Of a DNA stretch of 44,632 nt, positions 23,959 through 31,038 are shown in pieces; within the stretch, counting starts at the first letter, position 1; each line of letters opens with the position of its first letter. The notes under the pieces were generated by a model that worked only from the letters and a program-made list of their open reading frames with translations, had not been told where the DNA came from and searched no databases. Origin of the DNA: CAG-273 sp051891195 (GTDB lineage: Bacteria; Bacillota; Clostridia; TANB77; CAG-508); assembly GCA_051891195.1 (NCBI GenBank), contig JBJFEZ010000030.1, positions 1 through 44,632 on the forward strand, in the 5' to 3' direction. The position numbers and the translations under genes are program-made.

Positions 23959-24552
23959 TTATTTTGTAAAGTTTAGTTGAATGTAAAATTCAATATTTTG
24001 ACCATTCATTTGATAAGTAACTTGTATTTTACAGGTTGCACTTGTCGTAAGTGAATTAAATTTTAGGTTTCTTAGTTGTATAGAGACTGTTCCATTTTCT
24101 CCAGAATTTATGCTAGTTGTCGTTGTTATTGTTGGTTGACTGTTGTTGAAAAAAGCAGTATTTCCTGTTATTTCATATGTTGTTGTTCCATTTTCTATTG
24201 TTTGTGGATAACTATTTTTAAAATCTATATTTATATTAGTATTCGTAGGTTTTCCTTTATTACTTTTAGCCAAATAGTTTACTACTAAAACATTATTTTC
24301 TATATATTGACTTTCTATTGTTGCTACATTTGATGCCAAGTCTGTAACTACATACTGGTCTGTTCCACTTTCCGGAACTAATATTACTGGCATATCTCCA
24401 TTTTGATTTGTTCCTGTAGCAGTACCATTTATAAATAGTTTTTCAGATAACAATGAGTATGATGTTGAAACTAAAAAAAATATTACCACTAACAGTAGAA
24501 CTATTTGCCAAGTCATAACAGCTTTTTTTCTTTTTTTTATTTTATATTTCAT
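23959..24552 (-). CDS. Anchored or exported beta-rich protein, function unknown
   Basis: A 197-residue product with a strongly basic start (KYKIKKRKK), one hydrophobic segment (about 12-32) and STSYSLLSEKLFINGTATG right after it. The rest is rich in Thr, Asn, Ser and Val with alternating beta-strand character. Many clostridial exported proteins share this YSL...INGTA start, somewhat like TasA/camelysin precursors, but I cannot confirm that family. No enzyme motif is visible. It lies alone, convergent with ssrA and only ten bases from it. Confidence 0.6.
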   Translation of the reverse strand: MKYKIKKRKKAVMTWQIVLLLVVIFFLVSTSYSLLSEKLFINGTATGTNQNGDMPVILVPESGTDQYVVTDLASNVATIESQYIENNVLVVNYLAKSNKGKPTNTNINIDFKNSYPQTIENGTTTYEITGNTAFFNNSQPTITTTTSINSGENGTVSIQLRNLKFNSLTTSATCKIQVTYQMNGQNIEFYIQLNFTK

Positions 24553-24650
24553 TTATTTTTTCCTTTGTTATAAATTTTAATTATATATATAACATTTTAT
24601 ATGATTATATTGTTTTTATATGAAAAAGGCAATATTTTTCAAAAAAATTA

Positions 24651-24679
24651 TTGCTATTTTATTTTTTTTATGCTAATAT
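24651..24679 (+). promoter_or_regulatory. Candidate promoter of tRNA-Trp and gtrA
   Basis: TTGCTA (24651-24656) and TAATAT (24674-24679) are separated by 17 bases. A small palindrome (TGTGT-TC-ACACA, 24686-24697) lies at the predicted start; its meaning is unknown. Confidence 0.45.
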
Positions 24680-24717
24680 ATTAATTGTGTTCACACATTT
24701 TAATACATTAATTATTT

Positions 24718-24792
24718 AGGGGTATAGTGTTAATGGTAGCACATCGGTCTCCAAAACCGCCTGTGAGGGTTCGAATCCTTCTACCCCTGCCA
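24718..24792 (+). tRNA. tRNA-Trp (anticodon CCA)
   Basis: Acceptor AGGGGTA pairs with TACCCCT, followed by discriminator G and encoded CCA (24790-24792). The anticodon loop reads CTCCAAA, giving CCA. The T-arm GAGGGTTCGAATCCTTC is normal. The top pair of the anticodon stem is a T-C mismatch. gtrA begins 19 bases later and is probably read from the same transcript. Confidence 0.94.
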
Positions 24793-24811
24793 CATTATTT
24801 TGGAGAAAAAT

Positions 24812-25252
24812 ATGAGCAAATTAAACAAACTATTAAATAAAGAAGTTATTTTTTATGTTATTTTCGGTGTATTAACAACAATAGTAAATATTGTTGTTTC
24901 ATTTGTTTTAAAGGCTATTTGTAATTTAGAGGCAAATTTGTCTAGTACTATTGGTATTATAGCTTCTATTTTGTTTGCATATTTTACAAATAGAAAATGG
25001 GTTTTTAATTCTACTGCTAATAGTTTTAAAGAAAAATGGTCTGAGTTTTTTAAATTTATTTTAGGTAGAATTTTTACTATGGTAATAGAAATATTAGGAG
25101 TATTTTTATTAAATGATGTTATTCATTTGTTCTACTCTGCATTTAATGATAATATAGCATTTTTAGCTAACAAGTGTATTATAACTGTAATTGTTATTAT
25201 TTTAAATTTCTTTATTAGTAAGTTTTTTGCTTTTAAAAAGAAAGAAAATTAA
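24812..25252 (+). CDS. GtrA-family membrane protein
   Basis: GtrA-like proteins are small four-helix membrane proteins thought to help move lipid-linked sugars across the membrane for surface glycan decoration. The 146-residue product shows the pattern FYVIFGVLTTIVNIVVSF, then IGIIASILFAYFTNRKWVF, and a final hydrophobic helix ending SKFFAFK. GGAG at 24802-24805 supports the ATG at 24812 over an upstream TTG. It follows tRNA-Trp directly and precedes a peptidoglycan peptidase gene. The sugar substrate is unknown. Confidence 0.87.
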   Translation: MSKLNKLLNKEVIFYVIFGVLTTIVNIVVSFVLKAICNLEANLSSTIGIIASILFAYFTNRKWVFNSTANSFKEKWSEFFKFILGRIFTMVIEILGVFLLNDVIHLFYSAFNDNIAFLANKCIITVIVIILNFFISKFFAFKKKEN

Positions 25253-25290
25253 TTTATAAAATTTGGGGCTACTAGAATTGGAGGTTTTTA

Positions 25291-25879
25291 ATGTCTAGTA
25301 GTTTTTTTAGGCCTTTTTATATTTTAATTAATTTTGTTATTTTTGTGACTTTATTTGTTTCTTGTTTTTTTGGTCCGTATATTTTAATTGAAAATTCTAA
25401 TACTGTTTTTTACCCTTTTAATCCAAATGATGAATATGTATGGCCTACACCAGGTTATACTTATATAACTTCATATTTTGGAAAGCGCAGTTCTCCTACT
25501 GCTCGGTGCAAGTACATATCATAAAGGTATTGATATAGGTGCAGCTGAAGGTAGTGACCTTATTGCTATTTGTGATGGAAAAATTACTTATACCGGTTTT
25601 TTAGGTGGTGGTGGTTATACTATTACCTTGTCTGTAAATAATATGAAATTTACATATTGCCACGTTTCTCCTACTTTTATAGTAAAAACTGGTGATATTG
25701 TAAAAAAAGGTCAAGTTATTGGTTATGTTGGTCCTAAAAATGTTTATGGAGTTCCGGGTAATCAATACACAGACTCAAATGGCAATCCAACAAATGGCTC
25801 AACAACAGGTCCTCATCTGCATTTAGGTGTAAGGGTTGATGGTGAATATATAGACCCCTTGCTTTTATTTGAAGACTAA
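25291..25879 (+). pseudogene. M23-family peptidoglycan endopeptidase gene, frameshifted by one base
   Basis: The N-terminal part (from ATG 25291, with GGAGG upstream) has a membrane anchor (about 8-33) and then WPTPGYTYITSYFGKRSSPT. The frame is then lost. The C-terminal part in the next frame continues GASTYHKGIDIGAAEG, and later GPHLHLGVRV, the zinc-ligand motifs HxxxD and HxH of LytM-type peptidases. Removing one C at 25504 joins them as SPTAGASTYHKGID, as expected for the family. Both halves are otherwise intact, so this is a very recent mutation or a sequencing error. If intact, it would be an anchored cell-wall hydrolase, probably co-transcribed with gtrA. Confidence 0.85.
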
Positions 25880-25923
25880 AAAAGACAAAAGCTTCTGCTT
25901 CAGCTTCTGCCTTTGTCTTTTTT
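25878..25923. terminator. Bidirectional terminator between the M23 gene and the zinc-ribbon gene
   Basis: AAAAAAGACAAAAGC (25878-25892) pairs with GCCTTTGTCTTTTTT (25909-25923). The A-run and T-run flanks serve both convergent genes. Confidence 0.85.
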
Positions 25924-25928
25924 AGTTT

Positions 25929-26420
25929 TTACATATCTTCGTCTTCATCATCATTATAGTTTTCATAATTGCAGTCATCTTCACATTCTTCGCAATTACA
26001 ATGATGAGAACAACATCCACAGTCTTCGTCTTCTCCGTCCCAGTCAAGTTCAATAATATTATGACATTCTGGGCATTGAATTTCTTCATTGTTTTCATTA
26101 TCTATATCTGTTACAAATTCGTGGCTACAGTAAGGACATATTATTTCAAATTCATATGATTCATCGTCTTCATATATATCATTTTCAATTCCATCTACTG
26201 TTTTTTGTACTGTTGAAATTTTATTTTCAATTTCTTTTTGTTTTTCTTCTACTTCTTTTATTTTCATATCTGTAATAGAAGTTAATCTATCAATTACGTC
26301 CATAAACATAACAGATAGTTCTTGAAATTTTTCAGTAACAAATTTTTGGTCTTCTTCATTCTGAAAATGATTTTCTAATTCATTTAATATAGTTTGATAA
26401 CGATTTTTTAAATCTGACAT
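25929..26420 (-). CDS. Zinc-ribbon protein with coiled coil and Cys/Asp-rich tail (CD1247-like)
   Basis: A 163-residue cytoplasmic protein. Residues 1-80 are helical, with a Lys/Glu-rich coiled coil near 50-75. A zinc ribbon follows (CPYCSHEF ... CPECHNII). The last 35 residues are very unusual: CGCCSHHCNCEECEDDCNY followed by a run of Asp, Glu and Asn. This suggests further metal binding. The general layout and the position next to efp recall the C. difficile CD1247 family, but I cannot confirm this by search. It is the last gene of the yqeG-efp series, 18 bases behind efp. Confidence 0.6.
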   Translation of the reverse strand: MSDLKNRYQTILNELENHFQNEEDQKFVTEKFQELSVMFMDVIDRLTSITDMKIKEVEEKQKEIENKISTVQKTVDGIENDIYEDDESYEFEIICPYCSHEFVTDIDNENNEEIQCPECHNIIELDWDGEDEDCGCCSHHCNCEECEDDCNYENYNDDEDEDM

Positions 26421-26438
26421 TTTAAGTTTCCTTCCATT

Positions 26439-27005
26439 TTATACTCTTTCCATATATTCACCAGTTCTAGTGTCAATACGAATAACATCTCCAATATTAA
26501 CAAACATTGGAACTGAAATTTCATATCCGTTTTCTAATGTTGCAGGTTTTCCAGAAGTTGTAGTTGTGTTTCCTGCAAATCCTGGTTCTGTATATGTAAC
26601 TTCTAATTCAACAAACATTGGTGGTTCTACTGAAAATACGTGTCCTTTATATGATAATATTTTAACATTTGTATTTTCTTTTAAAAATTTTAAGCTGTCT
26701 CCTAATTGTTCTTTGTTTAATGGTAATTGTTCATATGTTTCATTATCCATAAAATAATAAATATCACTGTCATTGTATAGGTATTGCATTTCTCTTTTTT
26801 CAATTTCTGCTGCTGGATATTTTTCTGATGGGTTAAATGTTTTTTCTATAACAGCTCCTGATATTACATTTTTTAATTTTGTTCTAACAAAAGCTGAACC
26901 CTTTCCTGGTTTTACGTGTTGAAATTCAACTACTTTAAATACATTTCCATCCATTTCAAATGTTGTTCCATTTCTAAAATCTCCTGCCATATATACGTCT
27001 GCCAT
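26439..27005 (-). CDS. efp: Translation elongation factor P
   Basis: Helps ribosomes through polyproline stretches. The 188-residue product has the three-domain EF-P pattern: AGDFRNGTTFEMDG, VEFQHVKPGKGSAFVRTKLKN with Lys35 at the tip of the loop (the position modified in many bacteria), and the C-terminal EYMERV. No modification genes are in the window. Its own promoter lies in the end of the upstream peptidase gene. Confidence 0.96.
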   Translation of the reverse strand: MADVYMAGDFRNGTTFEMDGNVFKVVEFQHVKPGKGSAFVRTKLKNVISGAVIEKTFNPSEKYPAAEIEKREMQYLYNDSDIYYFMDNETYEQLPLNKEQLGDSLKFLKENTNVKILSYKGHVFSVEPPMFVELEVTYTEPGFAGNTTTTSGKPATLENGYEISVPMFVNIGDVIRIDTRTGEYMERV

Positions 27006-27088
27006 ATTTAATTTCCCCTTTCAAATTACTTTTATTTTTATATAGTTAGTTACTACTTACATAATTACTTTTTTGCAAAAGCTTTTAT

Positions 27089-27117
27089 ATTATACACCTT
27101 TTTTGTTATAAAATCAA
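27089..27117 (-). promoter_or_regulatory. Promoter of efp
   Basis: TTGATT (27112-27117) and TATAAT (27089-27094) on the minus strand are separated by 17 bases. The -35 overlaps the last codons of the Xaa-Pro peptidase gene. The leader is about 75 bases. Confidence 0.7.
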
Positions 27118-28196
27118 GCTTTATGTTCTACTTTATCTACTATAATATAATTTTTATCTGATTTTGTTAAATTTATGCAACCAGATTTTGTAATTAAAAC
27201 TGTGTCCTCTATTCTAACTCCAAATTCTTCTGGTATATAAATTCCTGGTTCATTGGTTATTACCATATTTTCTTTTAAAGTTTGGGCGTTTTTAGCACTA
27301 ATGGTTGGTATTTCGTGAATATCTAGTCCTACTCCGTGCCCTAATGCATGTATTAAACTATATCCATTTAGTTTAAAGTCATTTTCAACATTTTTTGATA
27401 TAATCCTAATATTTGCACCTTCTTTTAATTCTTTTTCTGTTTGTAATTGATTTTTTAGAACTAAATTATAAACATTTTTTACCTTTTCTGGTATAAAACC
27501 CGCATAAATTGTTCTAGTCATATCAGAACAATAGCCTTTATATTTACATCCAAAGTCAATAAGTATAGTATCTCCTAATTCTACTTTCTTTTCTGTTGTT
27601 TTGCTATGTGGCTTAGATGAATTTTTACCTGAAGCTACTATTGTGTCAAATGCTAATCCATCTGCTCCATTTTTTAAAAAGTATTTTTCTATTTCATAAG
27701 CAATTTGCTTTTCTGTCATTCCTACTTTTATATATTGCAATAAGTGAGAAAAACAATTATCTGTTATTTCGCAGGCTTTTTGAAGTAGTTCAATTTCGTG
27801 TTGATCTTTTATCATTCTTTGTTTTTCTATTATATTTTCTGTTTCTTCTAAGTGATTTGCCTTATATTTTTGCATATAGTTTTTGTATTGACCATAAGTT
27901 ATATAGTTTTCTTCAAATCCTACATTTTCACAAAAAGAGAAAAAATTTTCATAGTCATATTCATTTACATCTACTACATTATGTACTATAATTTCATCAT
28001 CTATTGTTAAAGTAGATTGAACTTCTTCTAGATATCTTGCGTCAGTAATGTAATGATTTTCTTTTCTTGTTATTAAAAGTACTCCTTCTGCATCAATTCC
28101 TGTTAAATATTTTACATTGACAGGATTAGAAACAATTATTCCTTGCATATCTAATCCACGTATTTTTTCTCTTAACCATTTAATTTTATTATTCAT
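27114..28196 (-). CDS. M24-family Xaa-Pro aminopeptidase
   Basis: A metalloaminopeptidase that removes N-terminal residues before proline. The 360-residue product has an N-terminal creatinase-like domain and a pita-bread catalytic domain. Metal ligands appear in ILIDFGCKYKGYCSDMTRT (two Asp), ALGHGVGLDIHE (His), TNEPGIYIP (Glu) and VRIEDTVLI (Glu). AGAGGT supports the start. Position just before efp is common in Firmicutes. Confidence 0.93.
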   Translation of the reverse strand: MNNKIKWLREKIRGLDMQGIIVSNPVNVKYLTGIDAEGVLLITRKENHYITDARYLEEVQSTLTIDDEIIVHNVVDVNEYDYENFFSFCENVGFEENYITYGQYKNYMQKYKANHLEETENIIEKQRMIKDQHEIELLQKACEITDNCFSHLLQYIKVGMTEKQIAYEIEKYFLKNGADGLAFDTIVASGKNSSKPHSKTTEKKVELGDTILIDFGCKYKGYCSDMTRTIYAGFIPEKVKNVYNLVLKNQLQTEKELKEGANIRIISKNVENDFKLNGYSLIHALGHGVGLDIHEIPTISAKNAQTLKENMVITNEPGIYIPEEFGVRIEDTVLITKSGCINLTKSDKNYIIVDKVEHKA

Positions 28197-28218
28197 AAAA
28201 CAACCTCTATTACTTATT

Positions 28219-28962
28219 TTATTGGTACATTCCTAATGTAAATATTTTTAAAACTATAGTTATTAATAAGTCAAATGGTGTAAATATTACTATAAAGCTG
28301 CTAGCGACAATAAAAGGTCCAAATGGAATATATTCATCCATTTTCTTTTTTCTAAAAATTAATATTCCTATACTTATAATGGCTGCTATAAGAAATGAAA
28401 GTACAGAGATAATTATAATGTTAATCCATCCGAAGAATAGGCCTAAAGCTCCCATTAGTTTAACATCTCCAAATCCCATAGCTTCTTTTCCTGCAATAGC
28501 TCCACCAATTAAAGTTATAAGTAGAAAAATTCCTCCACCAACCAACATTCCTAATAAATTATTTTTAAATGTTGTAATTCCTGTATTAGTATTAGCAATA
28601 ACTGATAAAAATGTAAAAAATAGTCCTGTTTCAAACATAGTTAGTGTTAATCTGTTTGGAATTATTTGAAGTTTTAGATCAATGCAAAATGCTATTAATA
28701 GCATTGGAATAAGTAGTAAATATTTAAATAAATCAATACTTACTCCAAAATAATATACTATCGCTAAATACATTATTACTGTTATAATTAGCAATATATA
28801 GTTTGGTTTAAAGTTTTTAAAATATTCTGTAAATATTTCTTTAGTAAAAATTTTTTTATATTCTGGTAGTCTTTTGTTGCACCACACTATAAATTGACTA
28901 ACAAATATTCCTAAAATTCCTATTAACACGTATACTAAAACGTGAGTATCATTTATGTACAT
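28219..28962 (-). CDS. A24-family prepilin peptidase without the methylation domain
   Basis: A membrane aspartyl protease of 247 residues with about seven hydrophobic segments. The two catalytic Asp motifs are IDLKLQIIPN and GFGDVKLMGALG. The Cys-rich N-terminal methyltransferase domain of classical PilD is missing, although an extra hydrophobic N-terminus is present. No pilin or secretion ATPase genes are in the window, so its substrate is unknown. It lies 22 bases upstream of the Xaa-Pro peptidase gene. Confidence 0.85.
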   Translation of the reverse strand: MYINDTHVLVYVLIGILGIFVSQFIVWCNKRLPEYKKIFTKEIFTEYFKNFKPNYILLIITVIMYLAIVYYFGVSIDLFKYLLLIPMLLIAFCIDLKLQIIPNRLTLTMFETGLFFTFLSVIANTNTGITTFKNNLLGMLVGGGIFLLITLIGGAIAGKEAMGFGDVKLMGALGLFFGWINIIIISVLSFLIAAIISIGILIFRKKKMDEYIPFGPFIVASSFIVIFTPFDLLITIVLKIFTLGMYQ

Positions 28963-28996
28963 AGTTTTTCTCCTTTGTTATTAATATATTCTAAAT

Positions 28997-29494
28997 TTAT
29001 TTTTTTATATTTTTTTCATATTTTTTTATAATAATTTTTTCTAGTGGTCTTTTAATTTTTGTAATAAAAATGTCTTTTTCATTAATTGGTTTTACTAAAA
29101 TAGGAAACATTTTGCATCTGTTTGCACCAATTATATCTGTTAAAATTTGGTCTCCCACAACTCCTATTTCTTCGTTCTTTGCTTCTAGTATGTTTTGAGC
29201 TCTTTTTAGACCACTTTTAAAAGGTTTTTTAGCAAAATATATATACGGAATGTCTAATGTTTTTGCTACTTTTTCAACTTTTTCTTTATGGTTTGAATTT
29301 GAAGCTATACATAATTTTATTCCGTTTTCTTTTAAATTAGAAGCCCATTGTTTAGCTCCTTCTAATATATTTTTATCGTAATCAATTAAAGTATTGTCTA
29401 CATCTAATATTAGAGCTTTTAAATTTTTTTCTTCTAAAATTTGCATAGAAATTTCTTTTATATTGTTTAAATAAAGTTTAGGGTATAAAATCAT
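28997..29494 (-). CDS. yqeG: YqeG-family HAD phosphatase
   Basis: A HAD IIIA-type phosphatase of 165 residues with motif I LDVDNTLIDYD, motif II IASNS, a Lys in KKPFKSG and motif III GVGDQILTDIIGANR. Close relatives are of uncertain substrate; mitochondrial members dephosphorylate phosphatidylglycerol phosphate. GGAGG five bases before the ATG supports the start. It heads the series with the prepilin peptidase, Xaa-Pro peptidase and efp. Confidence 0.88.
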   Translation of the reverse strand: MILYPKLYLNNIKEISMQILEEKNLKALILDVDNTLIDYDKNILEGAKQWASNLKENGIKLCIASNSNHKEKVEKVAKTLDIPYIYFAKKPFKSGLKRAQNILEAKNEEIGVVGDQILTDIIGANRCKMFPILVKPINEKDIFITKIKRPLEKIIIKKYEKNIKK

Positions 29495-29524
29495 ACTGCC
29501 TCCATTATTTTATTTTCTTTTTTA

Positions 29525-29553
29525 ATATTATCAATATAGCACTTATTTGTCAA
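29525..29553 (-). promoter_or_regulatory. Promoter of the yqeG series
   Basis: A perfect TTGACA (29548-29553) on the minus strand. The best -10 is TAATAT (17-base spacer) or GATAAT (15-base spacer). Confidence 0.5.
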
Positions 29554-29571
29554 GAATAAGTTTATTTATTA

Positions 29572-29600
29572 TTGACTATAAATATTAATTGTGATAATAT
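29572..29600 (+). promoter_or_regulatory. Promoter of the small anchored protein gene
   Basis: TTGACT (29572-29577), with GATAAT (29593-29598; 15-base spacer) or TAATAT (29595-29600; 17-base spacer). It is divergent from the yqeG promoter. Confidence 0.5.
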
Positions 29601-29638
29601 TCATTATATAAATACAATATAGAAAGGATGATATTCAA

Positions 29639-30151
29639 ATGACAAATAATACAAGTAAATCAAAGAAGCAAACAAGCAAAATAATATTTGCTGTGGTTGC
29701 AATATTAGTAGTAATTTTATTAATTATAGTAATTGTTAAATTGGTTACCCCAAAAGAGGAGCAAGAAATTAATAACAATAATGTTGATAATACTGTTGAA
29801 CAAAGTAATGAAAAATATGTTACAATAATAGATACTAATGGCTCGTTAGCAAAACTTAACAACAGCAGCGCTTTTAATAGTACTAAAAAATATAAAGATA
29901 TAGAAATATCAAATATTAAATTTACTTCTCAAGATGGTATTAGTGTTTTATTAGCAGATGCTAAAAATACATCATCATCAAAACATATAAAAGAATCAGT
30001 AAAATTTACTATTTTAGATGATAACAATGATGAAATTGCTACTATTGAAGCTAGTATTCCTGACTTAGAACCAAATGAAACAAGACAATTAAAAGTAATA
30101 GCAACAGCAGACATTGTAAATGCAAAAGACTTTACTATTAACTCTAAGTAA
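29639..30151 (+). CDS. Membrane-anchored FxLYD-like domain protein
   Basis: A 170-residue product with an N-terminal anchor (about 14-37), an Asn-rich linker and a beta-sandwich-like domain (YKDIEISNIKF, VLLADAKNTSSSK, ATIEASIPDLEPNETRQLKV). The LxPxETR pattern is typical of the FxLYD/CARDB-like domains of exported Firmicutes proteins. Its function is unknown. AAAGGATG lies upstream of the ATG, and the gene has its own promoter and terminator. Confidence 0.65.
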   Translation: MTNNTSKSKKQTSKIIFAVVAILVVILLIIVIVKLVTPKEEQEINNNNVDNTVEQSNEKYVTIIDTNGSLAKLNNSSAFNSTKKYKDIEISNIKFTSQDGISVLLADAKNTSSSKHIKESVKFTILDDNNDEIATIEASIPDLEPNETRQLKVIATADIVNAKDFTINSK

Positions 30152-30163
30152 TATATAAGAAGG

Positions 30164-30199
30164 GTGTGCGTTAGTGAAAGCAAAGCTTTCTACGCCCAC
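30164..30199 (+). other. Hairpin after the FxLYD-like gene
   Basis: GAAAGC-AAA-GCTTTC (30176-30190) forms a perfect inner stem, and GTGTGCGT/ACGCCCAC extends it with one mismatch. A T6 run (30213-30218) follows after a gap. It may be a first, weak terminator or part of a 3' regulatory RNA. Confidence 0.4.
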
Positions 30200-30230
30200 T
30201 TGTGCAAGGCGATTTTTTCTATACAATTAT

Positions 30231-30260
30231 AAAAGATTCTCAGTCTAGAGAATCTTTTTA
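30231..30260. terminator. Bidirectional terminator between the FxLYD-like gene and sleB
   Basis: AAAAGATTCTC and GAGAATCTTTT pair around AGTCTA. A and T flanks fit both strands of this convergent pair. Confidence 0.85.
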
Positions 30261-30268
30261 TTGTTTAT

Positions 30269-30955
30269 TTATTTACAAAATCTATGATTTCCTATTGTAA
30301 CAGTAGCTGGTCTAGACCAAATCCATTTATTGGTTGCAGTATTTGGGTTAAAATAATATACTGCTCCATAACTTGGGTCCCATCCATTTAATGCATCTTG
30401 TGCTGCTTTTTTTGCTGTACTATTGGGTGTTAAATTTATTTGTCCATCTCTTACTACATCAAATGCCCCACTTTGATAAATAACTCCTGATATAGTATTA
30501 GGAAATGAACTACTTTTTACACGGTTTAATACAACAGCAGCTACAGCTACTTGCCCAGTATAAGGTTCTCCTCTTGCTTCTCCATATACAAGTCTAGCTA
30601 ATAAGTTTAAATCACTAGAGTTGGTTGAATTAGAAGAACTACTAGAAGAATTCATAATTCCCATTGCCGCTAAAGTATTTTTTCCTGCTATACCATCAAC
30701 TACTAAGCCATTTTTTGATTGAAACCATCTTACTGCAGCTTCTGTTTGGCTTCCATAAATTCCATCTATATTCCCTTTGTAATATCCCCATCTTTTTAAT
30801 TTTGTTTGTATTTGAATTACTTCATCTCCTCTAGAGCCATATTTAGATAGTGCTTCTACATTGTCATTTCTAAAGAATACATTATAAAATAAAAAGATAG
30901 AAAATGTTATAGTTATTACTGCCATAGTTACTATTACTTTCTTATTTTTAAACAT
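30269..30955 (-). CDS. sleB: Spore cortex-lytic enzyme SleB
   Basis: A lytic transglycosylase that degrades spore cortex peptidoglycan during germination. The 228-residue product has an N-terminal hydrophobic export segment (about 7-28) and a peptidoglycan-binding domain (about 38-98; GDEVIQIQTKLKRWGYYKG, GIYGSQTEAAVRWFQ). A Ser/Asn linker leads to the SleB catalytic domain (about 116-228) with YGEARGEP, where Glu126 is the likely catalytic acid, and AVAAVVLNRV. No ypeB gene follows, which is unusual compared with Bacillus. It lies behind fhs on the same strand, with its ribosome binding site inside a hairpin. Confidence 0.93.
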   Translation of the reverse strand: MFKNKKVIVTMAVITITFSIFLFYNVFFRNDNVEALSKYGSRGDEVIQIQTKLKRWGYYKGNIDGIYGSQTEAAVRWFQSKNGLVVDGIAGKNTLAAMGIMNSSSSSSNSTNSSDLNLLARLVYGEARGEPYTGQVAVAAVVLNRVKSSSFPNTISGVIYQSGAFDVVRDGQINLTPNSTAKKAAQDALNGWDPSYGAVYYFNPNTATNKWIWSRPATVTIGNHRFCK

Positions 30956-31019
30956 AAAAAATACACCTACTTTTAGTTAATTTTAATTATGATTATTTTA
31001 ACCAAATTTTGGTGTATTT
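30956..31019 (-). terminator. Hairpin after fhs that overlaps the sleB ribosome binding site
   Basis: AAATACACC (31011-31019) pairs with GGTGTATTT (30959-30967) on the minus strand, closing a 43-base loop that contains the smaller palindrome ACCAAAATTTGGT. The 3' arm carries the weak Shine-Dalgarno AGGTG and runs into six Ts directly before the sleB ATG. It can act as an fhs terminator, or mask sleB translation in read-through mRNA. Confidence 0.5.
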
Positions 31020-31038
31020 ATTCAATATTTTAGCTTTT

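Noticed and set aside
25478..25879. Separate small M23 gene starting at 25478
   Set aside because: There is no ribosome binding site, and the first residues of that frame do not fit the family. One-base repair joins it to the upstream frame.
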